This document shows positions 36,560-48,862 of a DNA stretch of 64,000 nt, piece after piece (positions within the stretch are counted from its first letter, which is position 1; every line of letters begins with the position of its first letter). Source of the stretch: Isoetes taiwanensis (lineage: Eukaryota > Streptophyta > Lycopodiopsida > Isoetales > Isoetaceae); assembly GCA_021234155.1 (NCBI GenBank), contig JAJEKV010000001.1:31880177-31944176 (forward strand), in the 5' to 3' direction. Position numbers and translations under genes: made by a program. The notes beneath the pieces were generated by a model. It had not been told where the DNA came from, did not search any database, and saw only the letters and a program-made list of their open reading frames with translations.

Positions 36560-36810
36560 ATGGATTTGGTTGAGCGGTATGCTGCCGAATTTCAAGCAAA
36601 GTTTGGGGATTCAGATCCGGAACTTATAGCAAAAGAGCTGGGATTCGATCTTGAAGCTGATATACCAGAAATCTTGTTACAGGAAATTGAGGCATCGAGT
36701 GTTGTGGTTGGAAAAGAATTTTCAATTTTAGGAGAGCAGCCTTCAGTTCTTCCTTGTGATCATGTAGTTTCCCCTGTAATTGCAAAAGAAAGTCCTGCTG
36801 GCCATAACTG
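36560..36810 (+). CDS. Possible first coding exon of the transposon
   Basis: An open frame begins with Met 246 bp inside the left TIR and reads as an acidic helical peptide (Y-A-A-E-F, E-L-I-A-K-E-L-G-F, I-P-E-I-L-L-Q-E-I-E). It continues open to 37,030, but the later residues look non-coding. No clear donor was chosen, so the right end is approximate. The position and orientation fit a 5' exon of the transposase. Alternatively it could be a small separate protein. No family is recognised. Confidence 0.35.
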
Positions 36811-37029
36811 TTGTCCATGTATTCAAGTGAAATGCACCCCTTATTCCTTAATCTACACCGTACGTAAAGTTCCTCGTTTGTGGGGTATGCAAGTACAAAA
36901 TTTGCTATACTGTATAACAAGATTCGCAAAATACTATAAGATTTCAAGCGGAATACTATATGGTGTTGATTTTGTACGTGCAAAATACAATTATGAGGGC
37001 TCTCGCTGCCCTACGTCACCCCCCGTGTG

Positions 37030-38954
37030 AATATGCACCCAAACCAAAGGGGGTTTAAGGGGGATTTTAATTTAATAGCGTTGGATCCAATGGTTATGTT
37101 TATTAATGTCAATGGTAGTTATGTGTTGGTTATTATACTAAAAAAAATTTTGGGCCCTTCGGGCCCTAAAAAAAAAAGCAGACGTAAGAACATGTAAGAC
37201 ATTTAAAAGATGTAGCAATATGTATTATGTAATATGCAGCATTAAGAATAAAAAGGGAATATAGTAATATGAAACTTGAGTAACTATAATATTAAAGCAT
37301 AATGTAATATAATTATATATGCTATTAACGTTCGTTGATTTGCGCCTCTTGAGCTTCAGCGACATCTTCTTGTGCAGGATGGTTTATCTTGTACGTGATG
37401 CCTTCTGCTTGCATAACTCCCATTCGTGATGTTGAGGCTGAGCCTCGTCTGTTTCGTGCCATTCGTCTCATTGTAATAGCTGCAACTAATATCTACCATT
37501 AAAAAAACAACACAAGGTTAGAAGAATAATAAGAGTCACACAAGCTTGTAATTGTAATTGCATATTGACTTAAGCAATGGTCAGGTTAAAGCAATATGTA
37601 GCAATATGGTGGTTTTTGAGAGGAAGGGTTACATTTTTATTTTCCAGGAATAAAGGATGGTTAGGAAGGGCGTTATTTCAAAGTTGTTAAGAAAATAGAT
37701 AGGCAAATTTGTTAGGGCAGGGTTAGGGTTTCCGATATGGCTTCGAGGGCCGGGATTTTTTCGTTTTGCGGGAGGTAAAGCGGTCGAGTTTGGTGGTTGG
37801 AGCAAACCAGCCGACTATCATGAAGCTGCATCTTGTTTGGGTTTTCGGATTGGCCCTGCCATGCAGGTTTATGCTAGATATTGGAGTTGCGTTTGCAGGA
37901 GGGTACCGGTTACGGTATCTTGATTTGGCGAGGAGTCTCGGTTTGAAGAGTAGAACAGTGGATGTAATGCTAGATCTAATGCTACATATTGCAGTTTCGG
38001 ATTCACCCTGCCATGCAGGTTTATGCTGTCCAGAAGTCCCGGATTAAAGAGTGCAACAGTGGAAATGTTTTGGATTCAAGAAAAGGATTGGGCCTGGCAT
38101 GCAGATTTTAATGCTAGATGTAATGCTAGATCTCGGATTTGGCCCTGCCATGCAAGTTTTTGCTGTCCCGGATTAAAGAGTGCAACAGGAATGGGTCTGA
38201 CATGCAGATTCTCGCTATGGGAGACTAGATATTCTGGGCTCCAGTTCCGTACTAAGGCACAAATGCTAAGCAGAGGGGAAGTTGAGGATGTTATAGGCAG
38301 ATCTCTCTCCATCTCCCTTCCAAGATGCTAGAAATTTCCCTGCACGTTTGAATCCTGAGAACCAACACCAAATAACACAACACTTTCTGTAGAATGTTTA
38401 AAGAAGATGAATAAACAGCAAAAACACAATAACATCGTATCATGCATTGTTCCAATTTCTGCCATGTAAGATTCTCTGTGTTACAGAATGAAGAACAGAA
38501 TGTCTTCTGAATCCTGGTTAGCCATGCTGATGCTATATTCCATGCTCATGCTATATTCCAAATAATGCTACATATTCCAAATAAGATTTAAACAGAAAGC
38601 ATTGTTAGCAAACAAAGGAAACATTATTAGCAAACAAAAGAGCACAAACTTCCATACCACAACTGTTGGATCAGCACGACGGCACGACGGGTAATACCAC
38701 CACAAGAGCTTCTGAGAGAACAGAGCTTTGCTGGGTTCATGCATATGAATGAGGAGCTCGAAATAAGAACCATTAGATTGTTGAAGCTAATCCACATCAA
38801 CGCTCCAGAAAAGCTGCACTCTAGAAATACTATTTAGTATGGCCCAATGAATACAGCATCGAAATCATAGGAAAACCATGCCAAAAAGCGTACAAAATCA
38901 CAAAAAAAAACCCCTGTTATAATGCTACATATTCTCACCAAATACAGCTTGCAG
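37030..38954. repeat. Non-coding interior with degenerate CCATGCAGG repeats
   Basis: No coding exon is supported here. At 37,847-38,230 a phrase like GGATTNGCCCTGCCATGCAG followed by TTTATGCTAGAT or TTTTGCTGTCC recurs about five times with drift. A short hairpin GGGCCCTTCGGGCCC lies near 37,152. A 5' intron of the transposase is the likely setting. Confidence 0.45.
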
Positions 38955-39708
38955 GAAAATAACGTCTGCCAAAAGAAGGATGCAGAGGAAAAGAAGAGCA
39001 GAAAGATTAGCACTTGAATCTGCATCCAGTCCTCACAGATTGGCCACTCGAACCAAACAAAAGTTGGCAAAAGGTATTCTGGATAATATTCATAGTGTAT
39101 GCAAGAATTTATTTCAAGATGATAGGGATGAAATCTTGGTAAAAACAGGTCAGGGATTGCCAGAAATTGGCATAATGGGACACAAGGAATTGTTTGCAGT
39201 TAGGCAAGTTGTTGATAATGTGAAGAGCAGTCTTCAAACTAACAAACTAAGAAGGAACCAGGATATGACACAAGCGAGGTCATCTACTCTTGTAATGGCT
39301 GTTAATAATGCTAGCAATAAGTCTGGAGTTGCAAAGACTTTAAACATAAGGAGGAGGACTGTGTATGCTGCTTTGGACAAGAGGAAAGCAGCTGCAATTG
39401 GTGGGCCCTGGTCCATGTTTAAGAGAAAGGATAGAAGTGATAAGCTCTCTTTTAAAGATCGAGAGAAGATATATAGTTACTGGGTTTGTAACACAAGAGT
39501 ATCTCCCAACAAGAAACAAGTTGTGAAGCTTAGGAGAACCTCTGAAGGAGTCAAGAATTTCAAGCCATATAGGTTGCATCCCATCCACTTTTTGGAAGAA
39601 CCTCAGGTTAGTGAACTTTGATATTAGTTTTGAAGTTCCTAGAATTGTCAATTTACTGCCACATTTGAAGATCAGACATATCTTCATGAAGTGTAAATGT
39701 TATAAAGG

Positions 39709-39865
39709 CTTTTTGGGTTGCCCCTAGGGGGGCAAACCCTCGTTTATGTGGGTATGTGGGCATATCCAGGTATATGCCGGCATATGCCTAGCATATACTG
39801 GTGACTGCTAAAAACTGGCTGGTGCCTGTAAGTGCTCGGTCATCTAGCCCATTCCTTCGCAGGCG
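39709..39865 (+). repeat. Leader repeat, copy inside transposon intron
   Basis: 157 bp beginning CTTTTTGGGTTGCCCC and ending CCATTCCTTCGCAGGCG. It recurs as 159 bp at 59,126-59,284, outside the transposon. It contains a near-palindrome TTGCCCCTAGGGGGGCAA and a perfect 14-bp palindrome ATATGCCGGCATAT. In both places PPR coding lies downstream on the same strand. Confidence 0.85.
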
Positions 39866-40498
39866 CTTTTCTATGGGGATTCTGCGGCAGTTTTAGGATC
39901 AAACACATACAAATCTGGTAACTAGGCCTGGATGAGATGGTAGAGATTATGCCATCGATTTTGCCTTAAAGCTATATGTATTCAAACGGAGGCAGTGAGT
40001 TGGGAGCCTTCCTTGCCTTTCTGTTTGTAAGCATAATGAAGAATTTCTAACAATTGGTACATGAATGAGCATATGAAATCTGTCGAGACAACAATGGATC
40101 TGCTTCGCAGGCCATGTTCGATGCATGCCATTACACGAGAGAATGGCTAAATCAAGGCACGCTAAGGATTCTGACTTCTTCATCTTCTTCTTCTATATTT
40201 GGTTCTCCTCCAGAACAAGAGAAGCAACGCAGGTAGAAACTTTTAATAGAGGCACTTTTACCTAGTGGTATCCATTATAACCCGTTCTTTTTTTCTAGTA
40301 GTAGTAGTAGTGCCAAATGTTTCACAAGCTACGGAGTGACAGGATCAAACAAGCTCCAATAAGACCAAGTTCATTTGTTCTACTGTTCATGTGCTTCTCA
40401 AGCGGTCGTCCAGGTATTTAGCTTTTGAATTTGAATCAGGAGCTCTAACGTGACGTGACTTCTTAAATGACATAGTTGCAGACATTTCCAACATTGGA

Positions 40499-42599
40499 TT
40501 GGTTGAAGCGATTCGGTCTGTAGAAACTAAGCTGCAAAACGGAGATCACATACCTAGAGACGTTGCTTATTGTCTGGTGCATGAGTGTGCAAAATTGCAA
40601 GACTTGCAACTAGGCAGGCAAGTACACTCCTTGACAGTTCGGGCTGGACTTGATTCAATTGCTGTATTGGGTGATCATCTGATTCGTTTGTTTGCCTCAT
40701 GTGAATGCTTGTTTGAAGCAAATTATATATTCAGCAAGGTCATAAAACCAAGTCAGTATACATGGAATGCAATCATTGCAGCATACATGAAGCTTGGAAA
40801 ATCTGAATTAGCCCTGAATCTATATCATAGAATGTGGCATGAGAGCAAAATAGTAGATAAGTTTACCTTTCTAAACATATTAAAAGCGTGCAGTAACACA
40901 AGTGCCATAGAGCAATGCAGATATATCCATGGGCATATCATTGAGTATGGCCTCCAATCTGATCTGATGGTGGGAAGTATTCTTGTACATACATATGCCA
41001 AATGTGGAGATTTGGACGAGAATGGGCAATCTTTGACAAGTTGTTAATTGTGGATGTAGTGACATGGGGTGCATTGATGTCGGGGATATGCCCAAAGATG
41101 GAATGGGACTTTATGCATTGCAATGTTTTTATGAAATGCGGGATACGAGGAACAAGGCCAAATAAAGTCTCTTTTTTAGTGCTTTGAAAGCAATGTAGTA
41201 ACATGGCCTTAATAGGGGGGGGTAGATATATCCATGAACATATCATAGAATGTAAGCTTCACTTTGATACGCACCTAATGAATACAATTGTCGACATGTA
41301 TGCAAAATGTGGGCACATGGATGAGGCAATTAGGCTCCTTGAAAAGTCAAGGAATCGGAATGTCGTGACATGGGGTGCAATTATTGCGAGGATGTGTCAA
41401 GCATGGGAAAGGAATCCTTGCCCTTGATATGTTTGAAAAGATGCGCATGAAAAGAAAACATTATACCCGACAAAGTCATATTTGTTAACATTCTAAAGGC
41501 AAGTGGCGGCATAAATGCCACGTAAAAGGGCGTGCTTATCCACGAACAAATCATTGAATCTCGGCTTCGGATGGATATTATTGTGGGGACTAGCCTTCTT
41601 GACATGTACGACAAGTGTGGTAAATTAAAGGAAAGAAAATGTCTTTGATATGTTGCCTAACCGGAATCAAATTGACTTGGGGACAATCATTCTTTGGATA
41701 TGTTCAACACGGGGAAAATTTCCTTGCTCTTGAGTATTTAGAGCACATGTTGCAAGAGAAGTTAAGACCAACAAAAGTATCATTTTTGAGCCTTTGTGAA
41801 GGCATGCGACAACTGGGTTACATGCAAAGACAAGGAAGAGTTATTCATGAGCGGATGCTTGATAGTGGTCTACAACTTGATGCCGTTCTTGGAAGCTCCC
41901 TAATAGACATGTATGTTAAATGTGGCAACTTGGATGAGGCTTGCGGACTCTTCACTAAATTGCGAGAACATGATGACATTTTAACACGGGACACAATGAT
42001 TCTTTGGTTATGTTAAACATGGGAAATGCGATCTTGGTCTAGAATGCTTTGATAACATGCAGGAGACAGGCATAATCCCTGATTGTGTCACCTTTATTAG
42101 TGTTTTGAAGGCATGTGGCAGTATTGGTGCCATAGAGCAAGGCAGACAAATCCACCGGAAGATCATAGAAAGTGGCCTCCAATCTGACATTGTCATAGGA
42201 GGTATGATAGTCGATATGTATGCTAAATGTGGAAATCTGGACGAGGCACGCCAAGTTTTCAATGAACTGAAAGTTCGGGATTTGGTGGTCTGGAATGCAA
42301 TGATAGATGGATATGCTCAGAATGAGAAAGAATTACTTGCTTTGGAATGCTTTGACAATATGCACCAAGAAGGAATAGCTCCAAGTGTAGTTACCTTTTT
42401 GAGCATGTTGAAAGCATGCAGCCGCATAGGTGCCATTGATCTTGGGAGAAACATCCATAAGAAGATCTGTGAGGGTGGAACACCTAACCAAAGCATTTCA
42501 AATGCCCAGGCCATATGTGAGTATCAGTGTTGTGAAAGAGGTGAAAATGAAAAGAGGTACGTAATTTTTTCTTCTGGCAATAAACATAACAATAAGTAA
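40499..42599 (+). pseudogene. PPR protein gene piece 1 in transposon intron
   Basis: PPR proteins bind organellar RNA through tandem roughly 35-residue helical repeats. Frame pieces at 40,499-41,047, 41,002-41,187, 41,203-41,427, 41,639-42,016 and 42,057-42,599 give many motifs, such as A-I-I-A-A-Y-M-K-L-G, L-K-A-C-S, G-R-x-I-H-x-x-I-I-E-x-G-L-Q-S-D and M-Y-A-K-C-G-x-L-D-E-A. The P-L-S-like alternation resembles plant editing-type PPR proteins, although no E or DYW tail is recognised. At least four frameshifts or stops split the array (near 41,030, 41,190, 41,410 and 42,020). The 42,057-42,599 part is cleanest. The N-terminal targeting region is unclear. This is a captured or inserted copy that is no longer intact as given. 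Confidence 0.8.
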
Positions 42600-42918
42600 A
42601 TGCATGGTCTTTTTCACAGGACATATGGGGCGATTGGTACATTGTCTGAAACTCACCAGCTTGGTGACACCCTTGGTGCTAAAATTATTGTACACCATGA
42701 AAAATGTATGACTAGGGATGAAGTATACTGCCTTTTGCAAAGTCATGAGAAACAGAGAGACCTGGAGGGAGCCAGACAATCAAGTTGCGTAACGATTTCG
42801 TCCCCGAGATTGAAAGGATATCAAATAAATCCAAAGATTACCGGCATTTGCCAACCAAGACATTACGAGAGGCATTTTGCCCTGCTTGGGGAACGACTTG
42901 CTCCTTTAGTAGCTTCCG

Positions 42919-43449
42919 GTGATTTCATATGGACTTCTCTTAATGCCACTCATGTTGGTTCTTTATTTGTTTGAAAATATCGAGCAATGCTTTCTATCTG
43001 AAAATTCTTACGATTATCAACCTATATCGATCAGTATACTTCGCGCCATGCTCGTATTGGCATCCCTGCTCATTGGCTTTGACATCATGGCATTTTTCTA
43101 TAAGATCTCCCCTTCCAGTCCAGTTGTACATTTCTGCAACTGCTGCAAGCTTTTGGCTATATTTTCTATCTTGTTATACAATCAATTGATCTTGTGGCGT
43201 CATTGTGCTACTGTTTGGCCTCAAGATTCCGCTAGATACTCGGTGGATCATTGTGCTCTTGTTTGGCCTCCACTATTATGTTCTTTGCATTTCACAAAAT
43301 CATGGCAAGAAAGATGCCTCGAACAAGTTGGAAGGTATGGAATCTACAGCCTGATTTTTGGTGTTCTTTACTTTCTAACAAGGTTAGAAAGGAGCAAGAA
43401 GGAGTATGTTGCTGCAGATGGCGATGAAACTACTGACAAGAAAAACTAA
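42919..43449 (+). other. 176-codon hydrophobic ORF, unrecognised
   Basis: The frame has predicted-looking hydrophobic runs (L-R-A-M-L-V-L-A-S-L-L-I-G-F and K-L-L-A-I-F-S-I-L-L) and an acidic/lysine tail. It sits between the two PPR pieces. It also contains a repeated W-R-H-C-A-x-V-W-P / V-D-H-C-A-L-V-W-P phrase, suggesting an internal duplication. I know no matching family. A chance frame is quite possible. Confidence 0.2.
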
Positions 43450-44124
43450 GTCTTATTTGATTGTATATTTAGGAGTGTAGTCATACTAGAGATAAGTGGG
43501 AGTTTGCCCATGATGAGCCATGCGTGGTCCTTGAGGATATTTACTTTATTTTTGTTAATGGTATGGCATCGCCTTGAGAGACATTCTGGCAATAGGCAAA
43601 ATTGCATCAAAATCTGCATTATATTATGTTTATGAATATGTAGAGCTGCCATATCAATGTACTTGGAATTCTTATGGAAAATAATGGGTAACGAGGAAGC
43701 GAACTCTTCGTTTGTTTTGTAGGTACAGCTTGTTATTGCAGTTATTCCGCGGGCTAAAAAGCTTGGCGCATGTTCAAATGACGCGACATGATGCATCTCA
43801 GGTTTTTGCAAGAAAAGCCTTGGCCCATTCTTTAGGGCAATGTCTGTCGATTGCCTCTAATGCCAAACCAATATGATGTGCCCTTTGCTACTGCAATGCA
43901 TGAAGCAGCTGTAGCAGCAGATTGTCATGAACCGGCTGTAGCAGCAAATTTTGGCTAGAAACAACAATATGCATAGGACATGGCATATATGGTGCTCAAG
44001 GAGTGGTTGATTGTTGGGCCAAGCTCGTTGTTGGGTGGTCAGTAAGCATGGAACCCATCGAAAGGAATTACCATTGTGATTGTTCACGTTTTACGATTAG
44101 CATCGAAGCTTGAGGTAATTATAT

Positions 44125-45025
44125 CTCCTAGCAAACAATGGGTTTGAATCAATCACTGCCTTAGGCGACCATCTCATTCGGTTGTTTGCACAATGTCAGC
44201 TTTTATTTGAAGCAAATAAAAGCTTCAATAAAATTGCAGAACCAAATGCATTTACATGGGCCGCAATTATTTCAGCCAATGCTAACCTTGACCGAGGAGA
44301 TGAAGCTATTGAATTGTACCACAAAATGCAATCTTCAGGTATGGAAAGCGATAGATATATTTATGTTGCAGTCCTCAAAGCATGTTCGATGACATCTAAG
44401 CTTCTGCAGGGAAGATTTATCCATCACCAGATTAATGAACGTGGGCTTCAATCAGACATTGTTCTAAGTAACACGTTGATCCATATGCATGCAAAGTGTG
44501 GAAATTTAGGTGGAGCACTTAACGTGTTTGAAAACTTGTCAAATACGAATGTAGCATCCTAAAAGCATGTGCCTATATTGGGGAGGTAAGCCATGGCAGA
44601 CTAGTGCACAATTGGGTAATTAGAGGTGGTTTTCATAAAGATGTGTTCATAGGGAGTATTTTAATTGATATGTACGCAAATGTGGAAGTCTGGATGAAGC
44701 AGCTCAAGTCTTTAGCAGTCTGCCATATCGAAATGTGGTATCATGGGGTGCAATGATATCTGGGTATGTCCAACATGGTGAAATTTTACTTTCTTCAGTT
44801 TGTTTCATGGAGATGCAACAAGAAGGCATCGAGCCAAATGTGGTGTGTTGGAATGCTGTAATAGCTGGATATTCTCAGCATGATAACTGTCTTGTTGCTC
44901 TAGATTGTTTCTTAAAAATGCAATATGAAGGTGTGCAGCCAACTGGTATAACACAAGAAAAAAAACACTTTCTACATATACCGACACGAATGTTTGGGAA
45001 AGACTTTATGATGCGCTCCCCTTAG
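44125..45025 (+). pseudogene. PPR protein gene piece 2 in transposon intron
   Basis: This is paralogous to piece 1. G-D-H-L-I-R-L-F-A, L-F-E-A-N, F-T-W-x-A-I-I, E-L-Y-H-K-M and G-R-F-I-H-H-Q-I-N-E-R-G-L-Q-S-D-I recur in the same order as at 40,640-40,960. The pieces at 44,182-44,562 and 44,735-45,025 are joined by a frameshifted stretch at 44,563-44,734 that still reads G-S-I-L-I-D-M-Y in another frame. Coding similarity fades after about 44,950. It is either a tandem paralogue captured together with piece 1 or a second capture. Confidence 0.75.
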
Positions 45026-45252
45026 CCAATTCAAAAACAACTCCTCTTCTATCCCTGCCTGCCCATCTTAATCTTGAACAGATTCTTTTGAGAAGACTTT
45101 ATGAAGCACTCCCCCTCAGCCAATTTAAAACTAACTCTATTTCTCCTTCTCCAAACCATCTCATCCAGCAGATTTCAACACTTGCAATATAGCTACCTCC
45201 AAATGGAGTTTTTCCAAGTCTAGCTCTAGCAACAACATTACCTCTATAATTT

Positions 45253-46045
45253 TTAAAAAACTGCAAGACCTCCAAGTGCTATCAGGGTATCTTGTACTTT
45301 CATAACCATTTGCAAAAGTACCGGCATAACCTCCAGCACCTGTAGCCCCACCTGATGCTCCATACTAATCGCTTCCCTAATTATCCCTTGGATTAGATGC
45401 ATAGCTGCAACCAGTCTGCCCATCGACATAGCTACTATACTCTGGTGTACTGGCAGTATTCTACCTAGTTGTTGCACCTGATCCCCACAATGTTGCACCA
45501 TAGTTACCTACCAGCACCGTCACCGCTTGGGTACCCACCTGCACTACAGTTAGCACTCCAAGCACTTCTGGCTTTTGATGTTGCTCCATAGTTGCCTGCT
45601 CCAAGTCCACTTCCATATGCACCACGATGAGCACCAATATAACTACTATTATATCTAGATGGTGCTACTCCATACCTTGCATTTTCACCGTAATTGCTGG
45701 CAGCTCCCTCATTCATCGCTCTATATACTCCTGCAGCACCTCTGGCTTTTGATGTTGCTCCATAGCTGCCCGCTCCAAGTCCACTTGCATGTTCACTATA
45801 ACCGCAGGCAGCTCCCTCATTCATTGCTCCATATGCCCCTGCAACACTATAACCTGGCTGGAAATTCTGAGCATATGCATCAGGTTCATATATTCTATTT
45901 CATGATGCTCATGGGCACCTACATTGCAGTTTGAAGCATTGTTATAGGAAAACCCTCCAACAACTACATGCCAAGCTTGGAAATTAAGATTTGCAACACC
46001 ACAGTTTTCTTTCAAGAAAAGCTTGTAAATACTTCCTCCACACAA
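45253..46045 (-). pseudogene. Gly/Tyr/Ala-rich C-terminal region of an RNA-binding-type protein
   Basis: Minus-strand frames (45,824-45,504 and neighbours) repeat phrases such as Y-R-A-M-N-E-G-A-A, G-L-G-A-G-S-Y-G-A-T-S-K-A-R and R-Y-N-S-S-Y-I-G-A. The first two occur twice. Such low-complexity Gly/Tyr/Ala tails occur in plant hnRNP-like proteins, for example the UBP1-associated UBA2 group; that comparison is from memory. No RRM domain is present. Frameshifts divide the stretch. The orientation opposes the PPR pieces, so it is a separate captured fragment. Confidence 0.5.
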
Positions 46046-48862
46046 TAACCAACCCTGACAACATTGCTATTATAATTACTAGTAACCTAGTAACTATATG
46101 TTTTTACACTGAAACCTCAGAGTCCATGTGTCCAGCTAGATCCTAGTCCAAGAGGAGCTCAACATCTAAGGAGGAGTTAGTAATGCAAATGGCTACCATC
46201 ACCTTCGCAAAATGTCAATGTCTTAAAATAGCAACTTTGATTGATTGTAAAAACACGACTTTCAAGTACGATTTAAGCCACTTCACCCTCCGGCCATGGA
46301 GGGCAACCCTCCGTGCGCAGCACCTTGTTTGTGTTGGCTTGACATGCAGGTTGTCTTCTACAAAAAGTTTCAGAAACAGAATCCTGACATCAAAGTAGGT
46401 TTGAGAAGGTTTGAGTGCTTGAAACCTTTGTTTGTTAGGAGACTAAAAGATCGTGAAACTTGCATGTGCATTTATCACATGAAGATGGAATTTGTGAGAC
46501 AGGCATTGAATAGAATTAGAAAAGACATGAACACACATGGAACAAATTGTAAGTGCAAGTGTTCAATTTGTGGTGCTGGATATCTTTATGAAGCAAAGGA
46601 GAAGACTTTCAATAGTGTTAGTGAATTATGGAGGTCAACGGTATGTTCTAAGGCAGATGAGGATCTTTGGCACAAAGCAAATTGTCTATAACTTGATTGC
46701 AGCTCATGTGGAATAAGAAAATTCAAAAGATGTCCAAGGGAGAAGAGCGCTATTCGGACAATCGATTGGAAGAACTTTGAGAAGGTATGTACATTGTTTT
46801 TGCATTTGTATTCAATATTTGAAATAACATGTAACCTATTTAAACTAAATCTGAAACTATGAATCTGAGAGGCTTTGCTGCGGGGTTAAAGAGACAATAA
46901 AAAAAGAATGTGGGAAAGGATGGCTCCATCAAAGAGAAGACCAAGGATATCATGAGGCTAGTCTACAAAACAACAACATTGAAAGAATTCATGTCTCATC
47001 TTTGAATCATCATGAAGCGAGTTCATTCCACATAATTACACTGACTAGGTGGCAAGCGAACAATTTAAAACTGTCTTCAAACATTTCCAAAAGGTAATTG
47101 TGGTTTTCGTTATAGATTTTCTTTGAGAATTTCTCCTTCAAAGTTCAACAGAAATCCAAAGTATGCATTGGCATAATGACCAATGCTCCATCCTAGTTCA
47201 TATCACTTACAGACATGCCCAAGAATCTGAAATCCCACACATCAAGATTGGTGACAGAAAAATAGTGAAAGAGACACATTTCTATATATCGGACGATAAG
47301 AAACATGACGGTTTATTTGTCCGGCATTGTTTGCAAAACCATCACGAAGTTTTTCTTTGGCGGGGAGTTAATTTGGCAAAACATGTGTTGCAGTCCGATG
47401 GATGTGCCGCCCAGTTCAAATCTTCTAGAGCTTTCTACTTCTTAGGAAGATTCTACAAGCTCAAGGGGATTAAGTTGGAGTGGAACTTTTTGCCACATCA
47501 CATGGTAAAGGGGAGCATGACGGGGCTGGAGCTGTCATTAAAAGAATATTGACGAGTGAAATGCTTAAAAGGGACAAACACACCCTTAAAGAATTACGAA
47601 GATGTTGTCAACTTTCTCAATTCTTATTTCAGCTGCAAACAAACTTCAAAAGGACTGCAAACAAACTTTAAAGGAGGGCGCAACATACAAAGGTATTAGT
47701 TTTATTCCACGGTGTTGAGTCATTTAATATTGAAATTATTTCTTACACCCACAACCGTTTATTTTAGGTTCTTCCGGCTTGTTAAGTTGGGTGATGTGAG
47801 CAGAGATTTGCCATATGAATGTGATACTTTTAGCGGTACAAAAAGATTCACACAATTAGGCTCTTGCCAAGACAAAGCCAACCGAAATGGCACATAGGCA
47901 TCTATCATGCTTTTGCAGATTTTGTTGGAGAGAATTATGGTCTAAATGTAGACATGCATCTCGGCTTGGAGATTATTCATTGTCAACCCTGATTCCTATG
48001 GTTTTTGAGCAGGAATCTCCCGTCCACCATGTACAGTATGAGGGGGACAATCAATGGAAAGCAGACATGGTTGAAGTAGGTGATAACTTTGTTGTGAATG
48101 CAGAGGAAGGAAATGATGAGAATGTGGATTTCTGGATAATCAAGTGCACTGAACCTAAACACATTGTTCAGCATGCATTTAAGGACTATTGGGGCTCTAA
48201 GTTCAACAGGCAGGAGGTTGTCTTATCAGGTAAGTATTACAAGTTCATCGGAGATGGTAAGTATGAGCTGTTAGACAATATGCCTGATGTAACTTGCTAT
48301 ACACACCTTGTAGTTTGTGCAAAGGTTGAATTGCAGGCTGCACATGGTGAGAAGGGTGTGTTCTGCCTCTCAGACGATGCACATGAGCAGATTATTGAGT
48401 ATTTGCCTCCTCCCTCATCCGAGGCACTCGCTGCCAGCCCTAGTACAGAGGAGGATTGATGCAGTGAAGTGAATCCATGCATAAATGTTAATATAACATT
48501 GTAAACTTGGGCATGTAACAGCCTTGTAAACTTGGGCATGTAACCTGTTCATGTGTTGTCTCAGACATTTTCTTCTATCAGTAGTAACAGAACCATATTG
48601 TAACCATTGGTTCAACCATATTGTATAAATATTGTCAACAAAATTCAAAGTGTTTTAATATCAAGTGAATCTGGTTGATCAAGTGTCTTCTTTCTATTGT
48701 TTTTCTTGTTGAGTGCCCGGATTGTCAACTGCCTGTATGGAACAGCTGTATGAATTGAACAAGTGTTTAAGTAATGAAATTTTACAAGTAAACAAGTCCA
48801 TTATTTCCTATCATCTTTCATCACTGTATAATGTTTAAGTGTGTTGGTAGTTAATGTTTAAG

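Larger units (their letters stand above)
39607..46349 (+). other. 6.7-kb transposase intron hosting captured gene pieces
   Basis: The donor CAG|GTTAGT and acceptor ATGCAG|GTT flank a phase-0 intron. The protein continues sensibly from E-E-P-Q to V-V-F-Y-K-K-F-Q. Within it lie a leader repeat shared with 59.1 kb, two PPR gene pieces, an unknown hydrophobic ORF and a minus-strand Gly/Tyr-rich gene piece. Host gene DNA appears to have entered the transposon here. Confidence 0.7.
38955..48459 (+). pseudogene. DDE-type transposase gene, several frame breaks
   Basis: Exons read from splice sites are 38,955-39,606 (basic N-terminal region), 46,350-46,784 (zinc-binding C-x-C-x2-C, later C-x4-C-x2-C), about 46,868-47,691 (catalytic core) and 47,768-48,459 (C-terminal domain). 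The joins 39,606/46,350 and 47,691/47,768 keep phase. The core shows V-I-D-F at 47,109-47,120 (first Asp), H-W-H-N-D-Q, then S-D-G-C-A-A-Q-F-K at about 47,396 (second Asp), and T-S-H-G-K-G-x2-D-G-A-G-A-V-I-K-R at about 47,497-47,545. These resemble an uncharacterised DDE family I recall from cnidarians and arthropods. Breaks include TAA at 46,689, a short T-run shift at about 47,488, and shifts near 47,060, 47,121, 47,150, 47,580 and 47,885. As given it cannot encode a full protein. Confidence 0.75.

Noticed and set aside
46285-46315. Third copy of the leader near-palindrome (GGAGGGCAACCCTCC)
   Set aside because: Only the GGGCAACCCTC core is similar. None of the 157-bp context matches.
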